13,879 bases of DNA from an uncultured Candidatus Saccharibacteria bacterium (GCA_937876715.1 CALEGA010000077.1:1-13879), one strand, 5' to 3'; counted from the first letter of the stretch, positions 1-7,554 are shown. Numbers and translations are program-made. Notes: a model not told the origin generated them from the letters alone.

Positions 1-2
1 CG

Positions 3-236
3 GAGCACGAAGATATCGACTTTATTCTGCAACAGTCAGACTGGGAAAATGTTACTTGGGAAAACAACCAAGGAAAAGTTTCAAAGGCTCGCCGTAATTC
101 TAGAAAAGCAAACTGGAAAATTACTGCACCTTCTTTAGTTGAGTGTCCTCATTGTCATGAATTAAAAGCTCCTCACGTAGTATGTAAGAAATGTGGAAGT
201 ATTGATTATGAAGTAATAAAAAATAATGTAAAATGG
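3..236 (+). CDS. rpmF: Ribosomal protein bL32-like zinc-ribbon segment, read through in frame into dnaN (partial; probable chimera)
   Basis: The frame is open from base 3. From about base 75 it reads GKVSKARRNSRKANWK, then a segment containing SLVECPHCHELK and VVCKKCG. This is the bL32 pattern: a basic N-terminal arm followed by a CxxC...CxxC zinc ribbon, with cysteines at codons 144, 153, 183 and 192. bL32 is a small (about 55-65 residue) protein of the large ribosomal subunit. Two things are wrong for an intact gene. There is no ATG at the expected MAVPK start; about 24 unrelated residues (EHEDIDFILQ...) continue in from the left edge. No stop follows the expected end near base 221, and the frame runs on into the clamp gene. 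Base composition also differs: bases 121-180 hold about 10 G and 14 C, whereas the rest of the plus strand is strongly G-rich. I think this stretch comes from another locus or organism joined at a contig end; a degenerate or fused gene is the alternative. Confidence 0.6.
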
Positions 237-293
237 TTATGTGGTAGTAGTGACCCGACTAGTTTATTATATATAGTTACTACTAATTTAGAT

Positions 294-1247
294 ATGGCAG
301 TAGTAGATTATTTACCGGTTAGCGCAAGTAAAGACGGGGTTATAACGGTACCGGCAAAACTATTGGCGGAATTCGTAGCAAATTTGCCAAAAGGTGAAAA
401 AGTAAAAATGTCGGTGGAGGGGACGAGAGTGACGACGAAAGCGGGAAAATATATCTCAACGTTAAACGGTGCGGTGGCGGACGACTTCCCGGAATTGCCG
501 GAAATTGACGAAGTGAAAATGGTCTGCTTTAAGATGGGAGTGGATGAGTTCAAAGCAGGAGCAACACAAGTGATAGTGGCGGCATCGAACGATATGACGC
601 GGCCAGCGTTGACGGGTGTATATTTTAATACAGATAACGAATCGCTGTATATTGCGGCGACGGACGGATATAGGTTGGCGGAGCGGAAGTTTATCGAAAA
701 AGTGGAAAGTGAAGTGAGAGTGATTGTGCCGGTGAGTTCTTTGTCGGAAGTGATGCGGTCGCTGAATGACGAGGTGGAAGAAATTGAGATTTTGTTTGAC
801 GAAACACAAGTGAGATTTAGGTTTGGTGAAATTGAAATTACGTCGAAATTAATTGACGGAAGTTTTCCGGATTATCGACAGTTGATTCCGAAAGATTGTG
901 AAGCGGAAATGACGATGGATAAGGCGGAATTGTTGAGGGTAACGAAGTTGGCGGCGTTGTTTGCACGAGAAGTGGGTGGCTCAATTGTATTAGAAGCGAA
1001 AACGGCGACAGGAACGTTTGCGGTGGCATCGGTGGCAAATGAATTTGGTGAGAATACGTCGGAAATTGAAACAGAAGTGACAAAGGATGAAAGAGTGACG
1101 TTGAACTCGAGATTCTTAATTGATGCACTGAACGCGACGGAAGAAGAGAGGGTGACGCTTGGATTTTCTGGAAAATTAAACCCGATTATTGTGAAAAATG
1201 AGAAGAGTGGGAAATATACGCATATTATTATGCCGCTAAAGTCGTAA
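294..1247 (+). CDS. dnaN: DNA polymerase III beta subunit (sliding clamp), N-terminally truncated by the bL32-like junction
   Basis: The sliding clamp is a ring-shaped dimer that tethers the replicative polymerase to DNA. Recognisable family stretches are LYIVTTNLDMAVV (from about base 267, matching the domain I strand that reads LSLTGTDLEM in E. coli), ADDFPELPEID at the end of domain I, ATDGYRLAE, SKLIDGSFPDYRQLIPKD, and the C-terminal IIMPLKS. Clamps are usually 360-375 residues. Starting at this ATG gives 317, and even the recognisable upstream homology leaves roughly the first 45 residues missing. The ATG at 294 lies inside a conserved strand, has no Shine-Dalgarno site, and is simply the first ATG in a frame open from base 3, so it is unlikely to be the natural start. 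The gene ends in a TAATG overlap with recF, the usual dnaN-recF order near the replication origin. The identity is secure. The 5' end is not; the true start lies in sequence not represented here. Confidence 0.9.
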   Translation: MAVVDYLPVSASKDGVITVPAKLLAEFVANLPKGEKVKMSVEGTRVTTKAGKYISTLNGAVADDFPELPEIDEVKMVCFKMGVDEFKAGATQVIVAASNDMTRPALTGVYFNTDNESLYIAATDGYRLAERKFIEKVESEVRVIVPVSSLSEVMRSLNDEVEEIEILFDETQVRFRFGEIEITSKLIDGSFPDYRQLIPKDCEAEMTMDKAELLRVTKLAALFAREVGGSIVLEAKTATGTFAVASVANEFGENTSEIETEVTKDERVTLNSRFLIDALNATEEERVTLGFSGKLNPIIVKNEKSGKYTHIIMPLKS

Positions 1248-2263
1248 TGATTATTAAGAATTGTAAGATAACGAATTTTAGAAGTCACGAGTTTTTTGAA
1301 CTGAAGTGCTGGAAAGAGACGACGATGATTTCTGGGGAGAATGGAAGTGGGAAGACGTCGATTCTGGAGGCGATTTATGAAGCGATGCGGGGAAAAAGTT
1401 TTCGGGCGGTGGATCGAGAGATTTTGAGGAGGGGAGCGGATTTTTATCGCGTGGAGCTGACCTATGTGGATGGTGAAAAGGTGGTGGCGGTGTATGAAAA
1501 AGATGGGAGGAAGAGTTTTTTGGCGGGAGATAAGAAGACGGCAAGGTTGCCGAAGAAATATCGCTATCCAGTAGTGTTGTTTGAGCCGGATGACTTAAAC
1601 TTGGTGTCTAGTTCCCCGTCGCACAAACGGGAGTATTTTGACCGTAGTTTTGGGCAGTTGGATGATACTTATAGCGGATTGGTGTCGAAGTATAATAAGG
1701 CACTGAGACAAAGAAATGAGCTATTAAAAAGCGAGTTGGTGTCGAGCGAAGCGGTGTTTTCTTGGAACGTGATGTTGGCGAGGCTAGGGTCGCAGATTTG
1801 GCAGAAGCGAGAAGAGATGGTTGAGGGCGTAAATAAACGGTTAACGGAAGTTTATCGGTCGATTGCGGAGAACGAGGATGAAGTGTATTTAAGTTTAGTG
1901 AGAGATGTAGAGGTGGTGGATGAGAGCGGGTATTTGAAAGAGTTGGAGAGGAATCTTGAGAAAGATAAGATTTTGGGCTATACGAGTTTTGGAGCACACC
2001 GAGATAATTATGAGTTCACGTTCAACGGGTCGCCGGCGGATGGGTCGGCAAGTCGAGGAGAGGTGAGGTCGATTGTGGTGGCGTTGAAGTTTATTGAAGC
2101 GGATTTGATTTTAGCGATGATAGGAAAAGCGCCGGTGGTGTTGCTCGATGATGTGTTTTCTGAGTTGGATGAGACGAGGCAAAAAGCGTTGGTTTATAAT
2201 TTTAAGCGGAATCAAGTGATTATTACGAGTGTAAATGCAGTGGAAGATATTGAGACGAGTTAG
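1247..2263 (+). CDS. recF: RecF, DNA repair and replication-gap ATPase
   Basis: RecF is an SMC/ABC-type ATPase that binds at single-strand gaps and, with RecO and RecR, loads RecA; it acts in the cytoplasm. The N-terminus MIIKNCKITNFRSHEFFEL is typical. The Walker A motif GENGSGKT is at residues 30-37, followed by a GKSFRAVDREILRRGADFYRV stretch usual for RecF. The signature-like SRGEVRS is near 269-275 (glutamate where many RecF proteins have glutamine), and Walker B VVLLDDVFSELDETR begins near 297. At 338 residues it is slightly shorter than the common ~360. Its ATG overlaps the dnaN stop (TAATG) and no Shine-Dalgarno is visible, so translation is probably coupled. The stop TAG shares bases with the stop of the convergent minus-strand gene (TTAG at 2260-2263), leaving no space for a terminator. 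Confidence 0.95.
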   Translation: MIIKNCKITNFRSHEFFELKCWKETTMISGENGSGKTSILEAIYEAMRGKSFRAVDREILRRGADFYRVELTYVDGEKVVAVYEKDGRKSFLAGDKKTARLPKKYRYPVVLFEPDDLNLVSSSPSHKREYFDRSFGQLDDTYSGLVSKYNKALRQRNELLKSELVSSEAVFSWNVMLARLGSQIWQKREEMVEGVNKRLTEVYRSIAENEDEVYLSLVRDVEVVDESGYLKELERNLEKDKILGYTSFGAHRDNYEFTFNGSPADGSASRGEVRSIVVALKFIEADLILAMIGKAPVVLLDDVFSELDETRQKALVYNFKRNQVIITSVNAVEDIETS

Positions 2264-2658
2264 TCGTCGAGTTTGGTGTAGATGATGTTGTATTGGGCGG
2301 GGTTGTATTGGGAGAATTCGGAGGAGGTGAGACGAGATTTGGCGGAAGAAAGCCCGTCAGAAGCGCGATAGAAGATTTCGATTTTAAAAGGAGCGTCCGA
2401 CTCGTTGAGGCGGTATGTAATGTAATAATACGGATTTTCGTTTTCAGCTGGGAGTAGGTTAGAAATTGGATAGTTAGAGAGAATGGCGTAGGTTGCGTCG
2501 AGCTCTTTGTCGAATTCGGAAGAATCGGTATCGTTCGTTTCTGGAGAAGACGTAGTGTTGCGATTGACGATGATAACTATATATATAATTATGCCAACGA
2601 CGAGCAAACCGGCGATGACGAGAAGGAGTTTTTTGTTGTTGAGAATTTTTTCTTGCAT
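2260..2658 (-). CDS. Single-pass membrane protein, short paralogue of the 229-residue protein at 3532-4221
   Basis: The function is unknown. The 132-residue protein has a short basic N-terminus, one membrane helix (about residues 11-31, rich in Leu, Ile and Val), an acidic Ser/Thr linker, and a small extracytoplasmic domain (about 62-130). That domain aligns without large gaps to residues 73-138 of the protein at 3532-4221. Shared positions include IS..LP, P.Y.I.Y.L, FK, LT...F..Y.P..Y.II. It follows the CHAP-like hydrolase by only two bases, with GGAG at 2666-2669 seven bases before the ATG, so the two should be co-translated. The same hydrolase-then-membrane-protein order occurs in the neighbouring unit, suggesting a partner, anchor or immunity/regulator role for the hydrolase; this is inference. 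It lacks the extra ~90 C-terminal residues of the paralogue. Confidence 0.8.
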   Translation of the reverse strand: MQEKILNNKKLLLVIAGLLVVGIIIYIVIIVNRNTTSSPETNDTDSSEFDKELDATYAILSNYPISNLLPAENENPYYYITYRLNESDAPFKIEIFYRASDGLSSAKSRLTSSEFSQYNPAQYNIIYTKLDD

Positions 2659-2660
2659 AG

Positions 2661-3503
2661 TTAATCTCCGGTGAAACGATAGACGGAATAAGGAATACCT
2701 TTGCCTTGGTCGGAGGACATATAATTCATTTTATTGAGTTGTGGTGTCCAGTGGTTGAGTGAGGCGGAAGCGATGTTGACGGAAAATTTTTGACCAGTGG
2801 AGGATGTGGCGGTTTTTGAGCCAATATAAATCATAATGTGACCACCGGACGCTCCGGCGGCTTTGCCTTTGGTGTAAGCCAAAATATCTCCTGGTTGAAG
2901 GTTGGTGATTTTATATTCGACTCCGTCGGTTGAGACTTTGGTCCATTTTTGAGAGCTTTCCATATGATTCATTTGTGATATAACTCCGCCGGTTGGAAAA
3001 CTTGAGTCGATTCCGGCGTAGCGAATAACTGAGCCAACGAATTTACCGCAATCACGAAGAGTATTGACGCCAGAGTTGCTTTGAATGAGAGCAGCATAAT
3101 CGTTGGTGGTGGATGAGCAGGCTTGGTCCTTTCTTGGACCTGACCAGTTGATGTAGTTGCCGGAGGTGTCTTTGCATTGACCGTTGACGGGCCAGGATGC
3201 TTTTACGGAGACTTCGACAATTTTGCCGGCGGAAGTGGAGGCTTGGATGGTTGGGTCAACTGGGTTTTCTGGAGTGGTAGGGGTAGTGGGGTCGGTTGGG
3301 TCGGAGGGGTCGGTGTTTTGAGCGCAATCGGCTTCGGAGTCGCAAGGAACGGTGAAAATGATGTTGTTTTGAGCGTAGAATTTGCGCTCTTCTTTAGTGA
3401 GTTGGCGAGCGGAGGAGTTTAGAGGTTTAGTGAGATTGACGATGATAGCGAAAAGAGGGAGAAAGACGAGAGCGAAGATGAGCGAAATTTTAGCTTTATT
3501 CAT
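2661..3503 (-). CDS. Secreted CHAP/NlpC-P60-like cell-wall hydrolase (VirB1-like role)
   Basis: This is a predicted exported peptidoglycan amidase or endopeptidase of 280 residues. An N-terminal hydrophobic segment (about residues 6-24) acts as a signal or anchor. Next comes KFYAQNNIIF (41-50), a motif shared with the larger hydrolase at 4221-5687, then a Pro/Thr/Asp linker (about 64-85). The catalytic domain spans about 95-280. The likely nucleophile is Cys152 in LRDCGKFVG and the likely base His222 in GGHIMIYIG; LQPGDILAY is the usual strand between them, and NIASAS near 243 may hold the third polar residue. Cys54/Cys60 and Cys110/Cys129 could form disulfides. There is no lysozyme domain. 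A TGA-TAAAAT motif seven bases upstream of the ATG suggests a leaderless start. It probably opens the wall for the adjacent secretion machinery. The fold assignment is fairly safe; the exact bond cleaved is not known. Confidence 0.85.
   Translation of the reverse strand: MNKAKISLIFALVFLPLFAIIVNLTKPLNSSARQLTKEERKFYAQNNIIFTVPCDSEADCAQNTDPSDPTDPTTPTTPENPVDPTIQASTSAGKIVEVSVKASWPVNGQCKDTSGNYINWSGPRKDQACSSTTNDYAALIQSNSGVNTLRDCGKFVGSVIRYAGIDSSFPTGGVISQMNHMESSQKWTKVSTDGVEYKITNLQPGDILAYTKGKAAGASGGHIMIYIGSKTATSSTGQKFSVNIASASLNHWTPQLNKMNYMSSDQGKGIPYSVYRFTGD
2666..2669 (-). promoter_or_regulatory. Shine-Dalgarno GGAG for the 132-residue membrane protein
   Basis: On the minus strand GGAG lies seven bases before the ATG at 2658, inside the last codons of the upstream hydrolase gene. 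It supports this start and translation from a shared message. Confidence 0.6.
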
Positions 3504-3510
3504 TAAGCTA

Positions 3511-3519
3511 ATTTTATCA
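3511..3519 (-). promoter_or_regulatory. Extended -10 promoter element (TGA-TAAAAT) before the 280-residue hydrolase
   Basis: Reading the minus strand, TGATAAAAT ends seven bases before the ATG at 3503. No good -35 is seen at 16-18 bases. The start of transcription would fall at or within a base or two of the ATG, giving a leaderless message. The site lies in the 28-base gap after the preceding gene. Confidence 0.45.
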
Positions 3520-3531
3520 TAAACACGATAA

Positions 3532-4221
3532 CTATTCTAGGTTGTTGAGGGATTTGACGGTGGAGTGGTCGAGGAAAGGTAGCTCGGCGTAGGTGTAGAA
3601 GAGTTGAGGGAGGGTTTTTGGTTCCCCGTTTTCCAAAACGTAGCGATAAGTGTTGATTGAGCCATCATAGAGCGTATGGATGAGAGTTTGGACGGCGAGG
3701 TTGGAATCGCCAAAAGAGTAGAGATTGTTTTTGGCGAAGCCTTGGGGGAGGTTACCGGATTTGAGGTCGCCTAAAGTGAAGCTGGAAAAAGGACTGTAGT
3801 AGTTTTCTAGGATGATTTCGTAATCGAGAGGGTCGTATTTGCCGAAGTTTTCCGTCAAAAGGCGTTTAACCATAGCGTCGCGAGCGGAGGCGGAGAAAGC
3901 GTTAAGAGTGAGCTTGAAGCTGTAATTTCCTGCATCGTCCTTGTCGAGTTTGTAGGAGATGGTGTAGGTGGGGTCGGCGGATTTGATGGGGAGGTATTCA
4001 GAGATTTTAAAAGCGTCGGTTTCCGCGAGTGCTTTTTGGTCTTCCCTGATGGAGGTTTCGGCGGCGCGGGAATCGGTACCCTTGACGCCGTCATTGTCGT
4101 TGTTCATAATGACTATAGCAAGGATAAGACCGAGAATGATAAGAAAACCGACGAGGATAGCGACAGCGAGAGCGGTGTGGTCTTTGACGAAAGTTTTGAG
4201 GGAGAATTTTGGTTGGTTCAT
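3532..4221 (-). CDS. Single-pass membrane protein paired with the lysozyme-CHAP hydrolase
   Basis: I do not recognise a named family. The 229-residue protein has a cytoplasmic N-terminus, one strong membrane helix (about residues 17-39), a charged linker, and an extracytoplasmic domain. The first part of that domain (73-138) is paralogous to the protein at 2260-2658. The remaining ~90 residues (from YYSPFSSFTLGDL to the end) are unique to this copy. Its bitopic shape with a small periplasmic-type domain recalls VirB8-type T4SS components, but I see no VirB8 signature motif, so this is only a shape comparison. The ATG overlaps the TAA of the upstream hydrolase (TAATG), so translation is probably coupled. 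The genomic pairing suggests it anchors, inhibits or positions that hydrolase at the secretion channel. The stop is TAG. Confidence 0.8.
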   Translation of the reverse strand: MNQPKFSLKTFVKDHTALAVAILVGFLIILGLILAIVIMNNDNDGVKGTDSRAAETSIREDQKALAETDAFKISEYLPIKSADPTYTISYKLDKDDAGNYSFKLTLNAFSASARDAMVKRLLTENFGKYDPLDYEIILENYYSPFSSFTLGDLKSGNLPQGFAKNNLYSFGDSNLAVQTLIHTLYDGSINTYRYVLENGEPKTLPQLFYTYAELPFLDHSTVKSLNNLE

Positions 4222-5687
4222 TAGAGCTCGCTTTCGGGGATGGTTTGGTCAGCGGCAGTGTTGGTGTCTGGGTTAGCGGCGAGGCGATAGACGGAGAGAG
4301 GATAGGAAGAGCCGGAGTGGGAAGCGGACATACGGGTCATTAGGTTAAGTGAGGGAGTCCATTGTTGGTAGGAAGCGGAGGCGATGTTGACTTTGCAAGT
4401 GCCGTTAGGACACGCTTGGCCAGAGACGGTTTGTTCGCCAATCCAGATTTGGATGTGACCGGCGGTAGCGTCGCCGGCGCCGGCAGAGTAGGCGAGGACG
4501 TCACCTGGCTGGAGGGAGGACATAGGAAATTCTTGTCCATCGGTGGAAATTTTAGTCCATTTGTTACTGCTGTTCATATATGCCATTTGGGAGCGGACAC
4601 CAACTTTGGGGAAATTGGTGTCGATTTGTCCGTAGTTCATAACGGCGCCGACGAACTTGCCGCAATCTCTGAGGGAGAGACCGCCAACGGCTTGTTGGGC
4701 GAGCTTGCCAACGGCGGTGAGGGTGGCGGAGCAGGCGCTGACGCCGCCAGAGGCGCGAGTTTTCCAAGCGACTAAACCGAAGCCGGAGTCGCAAGTGCCG
4801 TTGCTGTCGGGCCAAGACATTTGTTTGGCGATTTCGACGATTTTGTTGGCGGCGGCGGAGCCGGCGGTGATGCCGGTGCAGGAGAGAGCAGAAGTAGATG
4901 AAGTGCCGCCGTCGGTGGTTTGGTCGGTGGCGAGGTCGCCCACTTCGGCGAGAGCGGATTTAGCATATTTGAGACGATTCATAAAAGCGTCGTAAGCGGA
5001 TTTGGTTTCGGTCGGAGAGAGGTCGGCGTAAGATTTAGGAGCGTAGTTATTATAACAGCCGGCTTTGTCGTTGGTGGTACAGAAAGAAGAACGAGGGGTT
5101 TCGAAACGACGATACATAAAGAAAGTGGCGTCTTCGAGCGACATAGCGTTCATATTGGCAACGGAGGAGCCGGTACCGCGGACTTCGCGCTGGAGTTCGT
5201 CGAAGAGGTAGCCAAGCTGTGCTTCCATAGAGATAACGGGGAGCCCGTTGTTGTCGGCGAAGTTTTGGAGGGCGGTTTGGCGACCGCCAGAAGTCCATTG
5301 AGCGATGCCGAAGCCGCGTTTGTTGAATTTTTCCCAGCTGGTGAGACGCCAAGAGGTGTCGTTGATTAAGGTGCCGCCCTCGATTTTGTTGGGGACGACG
5401 GAGGATTCAGCGATAAGGTTGCCGACGATGGCGGCGGCGGAAGTTTTAGAGTAGCCTTTTTGAATAAGGTAGTTTAGTGCGGTTTTGGAGTTGTCGCCAA
5501 GGTCAACAAGGGTACCGTTAAGACAATCAGCGAGCGCGGAGTCTTCGTCGTCGATGAACATAATGTTGTTTTGGGCGTAGAATTTAAGGTCGGCTTTGGA
5601 GAGTGCCTGAGCGCCAGTAGTGAGAGCGAGAGGAGCGACAAAAACAAGGGTGAGGGCGAGAAGCAGATAGAGGTAGCGTTTGACCAT
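4221..5687 (-). CDS. Secreted two-domain wall hydrolase: phage-tail-type lysozyme plus CHAP/NlpC-P60-like domain
   Basis: This 488-residue exported enzyme has two peptidoglycan-cutting domains. A signal peptide covers about residues 1-29. KFYAQNNIMF (35-44) is shared with the smaller hydrolase at 2661-3503. Residues about 68-240 resemble the phage tail lysozyme family (Phage_lysozyme2): YLIQKGYSKTSAAAIVGN then LIAES with candidate catalytic Glu94, and RGFGIAQWTSGGR near 124-136. After a Thr/Ser/Gly linker, residues about 280-470 form the papain-type domain with Cys342 in LRDCGKFVG, LQPGDVLAY, and His411 in AGHIQIWIG. This domain is clearly paralogous to the smaller hydrolase. Such enzymes are the VirB1-type component of Gram-positive T4SSs, where they open the wall for channel assembly. 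The gene has its own extended -10 promoter and overlaps the next gene by TAATG. The glycosidase and peptidase specificities are inferred from family membership. Confidence 0.88.
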   Translation of the reverse strand: MVKRYLYLLLALTLVFVAPLALTTGAQALSKADLKFYAQNNIMFIDDEDSALADCLNGTLVDLGDNSKTALNYLIQKGYSKTSAAAIVGNLIAESSVVPNKIEGGTLINDTSWRLTSWEKFNKRGFGIAQWTSGGRQTALQNFADNNGLPVISMEAQLGYLFDELQREVRGTGSSVANMNAMSLEDATFFMYRRFETPRSSFCTTNDKAGCYNNYAPKSYADLSPTETKSAYDAFMNRLKYAKSALAEVGDLATDQTTDGGTSSTSALSCTGITAGSAAANKIVEIAKQMSWPDSNGTCDSGFGLVAWKTRASGGVSACSATLTAVGKLAQQAVGGLSLRDCGKFVGAVMNYGQIDTNFPKVGVRSQMAYMNSSNKWTKISTDGQEFPMSSLQPGDVLAYSAGAGDATAGHIQIWIGEQTVSGQACPNGTCKVNIASASYQQWTPSLNLMTRMSASHSGSSYPLSVYRLAANPDTNTAADQTIPESEL

Positions 5688-5698
5688 ATATTATATAT

Positions 5699-5707
5699 AT
5701 TATATCA
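5699..5707 (-). promoter_or_regulatory. Extended -10 promoter (TGA-TATAAT) before the lysozyme-CHAP gene
   Basis: On the minus strand TGATATAAT ends 11 bases before the ATG at 5687, in the 37-base gap after virB4. A second TATAAT (5690-5695) lies too close to the ATG to be useful. No clear -35 is seen. The predicted 5' leader is only about 4 bases, and no Shine-Dalgarno is present. Confidence 0.5.
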
Positions 5708-5724
5708 CGAAATTGGGGTGAGGA

Positions 5725-7554
5725 CTAGCGCTGAGCTGGCTGGGCGGAGGCGGCGGGATTGGTAGTGATGAGAGACTCTTCAGTTTCCGAGGCGATGATT
5801 TGGATGTGGACGTGGTTACTACCAGCGAAGAAGAGACCTTGACCAACTGGGAAGTTGGCGAGGCGTTTCTTTTCTTCGTCCGTAAGTTTGAAGACGTCGG
5901 AGAGGACGTCAACGGCGGAGGCGGATTGTTTCAAAAGGAGTTGCATAGAAGAGTTGGCGACGATGGCGCGACCCATTTTGGTACTCATAAAGTCTTCGAC
6001 GTCTTGAGTGATGGTAGTGAGACCAAGATAGTATTTACGGGCGCGCTTGGCGAGGGAGAAGAGGAAGTTGGCGGAGTCTTCGAATTGCATAAGTTGCCAC
6101 GCCTCATCGACGATGAGGAGGCGACGTTTTTGTTCGGCGCGGACGACGTTCCAAATGTGGGAGAGGACGATGTACATTGCGACAGGACGAAGTTCGTCTT
6201 CGAGATCACGAATGTTAAAGACGACCATTTGGTTGTTGATGTCAACGTTGGATTGTTGAGAGAAGATGCCAGCGAAGGTGCCGGTGGTGTATTTTCTTAG
6301 ACGTTGAGCGAGTTGGGGACCGGTGCCTTCCATATGGAGGAGAGTGTCGTAGAGATTGATGATGGTCGGTGGGGTGGATTGATGGGTGAGAGGGTCGGAA
6401 GTGATGCCAGCGCGAGCATAAGTGTCGATTAAAGCTTGGTCGAGGTCGGCTTCTTCGTTCGGAGTGAGGGGAGCGGCGGGGTGACCGTTAGTGGCGGCAC
6501 CGCCGAGCATAAGGCGGAAGAGACCGTGTAAAGTGACGAGATTGGCGCGAAGAGCGTCATTGGCGTCTTCGGAGTCAACGACTTTCGGGAGATCAAAGGG
6601 GTTGACGCGGACGTCGGAGTTGAGACTTAAGCGAATGTAAGAGCCACCGACGGCGTCGCAGAGTTTTTGATATTCGTTTTCTGGGTCAATAATGATGATT
6701 TCTGACCCGATCATCATAGAGCGGAGAGCCTCAAGCTTAACAGTGAAAGATTTACCAGCACCAGATTTAGCAAAGACGACCATATTGGCGTTTTCTAGTG
6801 AGAAGCGGTCGAAAATGACGAGACCGTTGTTGTGCATATTGATACCGTAAAGGATGCCTTTTTCTTGCGTTAAGTCGGCAGACGTGAATGGGAAGCTGGT
6901 CGAAATGGCGCCGGTATTCATATTGCGGCGGATTTGAAGTTGGTCAGTGCATTGTGGCATAGTAGATTGCATACCTTGTTCTTGCTGGGAGCTGGCGACT
7001 TTGGAGAAGACCATTTGTTGACCGAAGAGGGTTTCGATTTTTTGTTGGACGAATTTGAGTTCGTCGAGCGAGTCTGCCCAGAGAGTGACGTAGAGACCGA
7101 AGCGGAAGAAACGTTCGGCGCCAACTTGGAGTTGGTCGCGGAGCTCCTCAGCATCGTTGATAGCTGCTTCGAGTTCAGGGTCGCGGACACGTCCTTTTTC
7201 CGCGTTGACGTTCATTGAAGCTTCAAGCTGAGTAACTTTTTTGCGGAGGTTTTTCATAACGACGCCAGTGTCAACAGGGTAAATGTACATACTGATATCG
7301 AGGACTTCGTCGATGTTGATTAAGGGAGAGAGCCAGCCGGTATAAAGAGAGCGAGGATAACCGTATATATATAGTGTGCGTCCGTATTTGGTGCCGAGAC
7401 GGAAGTAATCGCCGTTGATTTCGATGCTGGATGGAGAGATGAGGTCGCGGAGAGTGGTAATTCCCTGCTCAAAAGCCTGCTGGATTTGTTGGTCTTCCGA
7501 GATTTGGCTTTGCGCCGCGATTTGTGCCGCGGACTTTTTGTTTTTTCTAGGCAT
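5725..7554 (-). CDS. virB4: VirB4/TraC-type T4SS ATPase
   Basis: VirB4 is the conserved cytoplasmic ATPase that powers assembly and transport in type IV secretion. The 609-residue protein has an N-terminal VirB4/CagE-like domain (about 40-220) and a RecA-like motor. Walker A is AKSGAGKS at about 262-269, followed by IIIIDPENEYQKL. Walker B is LLIVDEAWQLM beginning near 479, then the sensor-like TTITQDVEDFM near 513-523. The length is normal for Gram-positive VirB4. A GGAG Shine-Dalgarno (7561-7564) six bases before the ATG supports the start, and the first eight bases overlap the end of the upstream TraC-N-like gene, so the two are coupled. The N-terminus is basic and the C-terminal tail is Ala/Pro-rich. 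The family call is secure. No relaxase or VirD4 coupling protein is nearby, so this VirB4 may serve a protein- or DNA-moving system other than conjugation. Confidence 0.95.
   Translation of the reverse strand: MPRKNKKSAAQIAAQSQISEDQQIQQAFEQGITTLRDLISPSSIEINGDYFRLGTKYGRTLYIYGYPRSLYTGWLSPLINIDEVLDISMYIYPVDTGVVMKNLRKKVTQLEASMNVNAEKGRVRDPELEAAINDAEELRDQLQVGAERFFRFGLYVTLWADSLDELKFVQQKIETLFGQQMVFSKVASSQQEQGMQSTMPQCTDQLQIRRNMNTGAISTSFPFTSADLTQEKGILYGINMHNNGLVIFDRFSLENANMVVFAKSGAGKSFTVKLEALRSMMIGSEIIIIDPENEYQKLCDAVGGSYIRLSLNSDVRVNPFDLPKVVDSEDANDALRANLVTLHGLFRLMLGGAATNGHPAAPLTPNEEADLDQALIDTYARAGITSDPLTHQSTPPTIINLYDTLLHMEGTGPQLAQRLRKYTTGTFAGIFSQQSNVDINNQMVVFNIRDLEDELRPVAMYIVLSHIWNVVRAEQKRRLLIVDEAWQLMQFEDSANFLFSLAKRARKYYLGLTTITQDVEDFMSTKMGRAIVANSSMQLLLKQSASAVDVLSDVFKLTDEEKKRLANFPVGQGLFFAGSNHVHIQIIASETEESLITTNPAASAQPAQR

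Noticed and set aside
1..293. Replication origin or dnaA upstream of dnaN
   Set aside because: No DnaA-box-like TTATCCACA clusters are visible and the stretch is an open coding frame, not an AT-rich unwinding region.
4920..5369. Plus-strand frame of about 149 codons opposite the lysozyme-CHAP gene
   Set aside because: Antisense shadow of a domain-supported gene; it begins GTG-like skewed sequence and has no motif of its own.
5685..5706. TATATA-rich palindromic stretch as a terminator or hairpin element
   Set aside because: It contains no GC stem; it is better explained by two overlapping -10-like boxes before the hydrolase gene.
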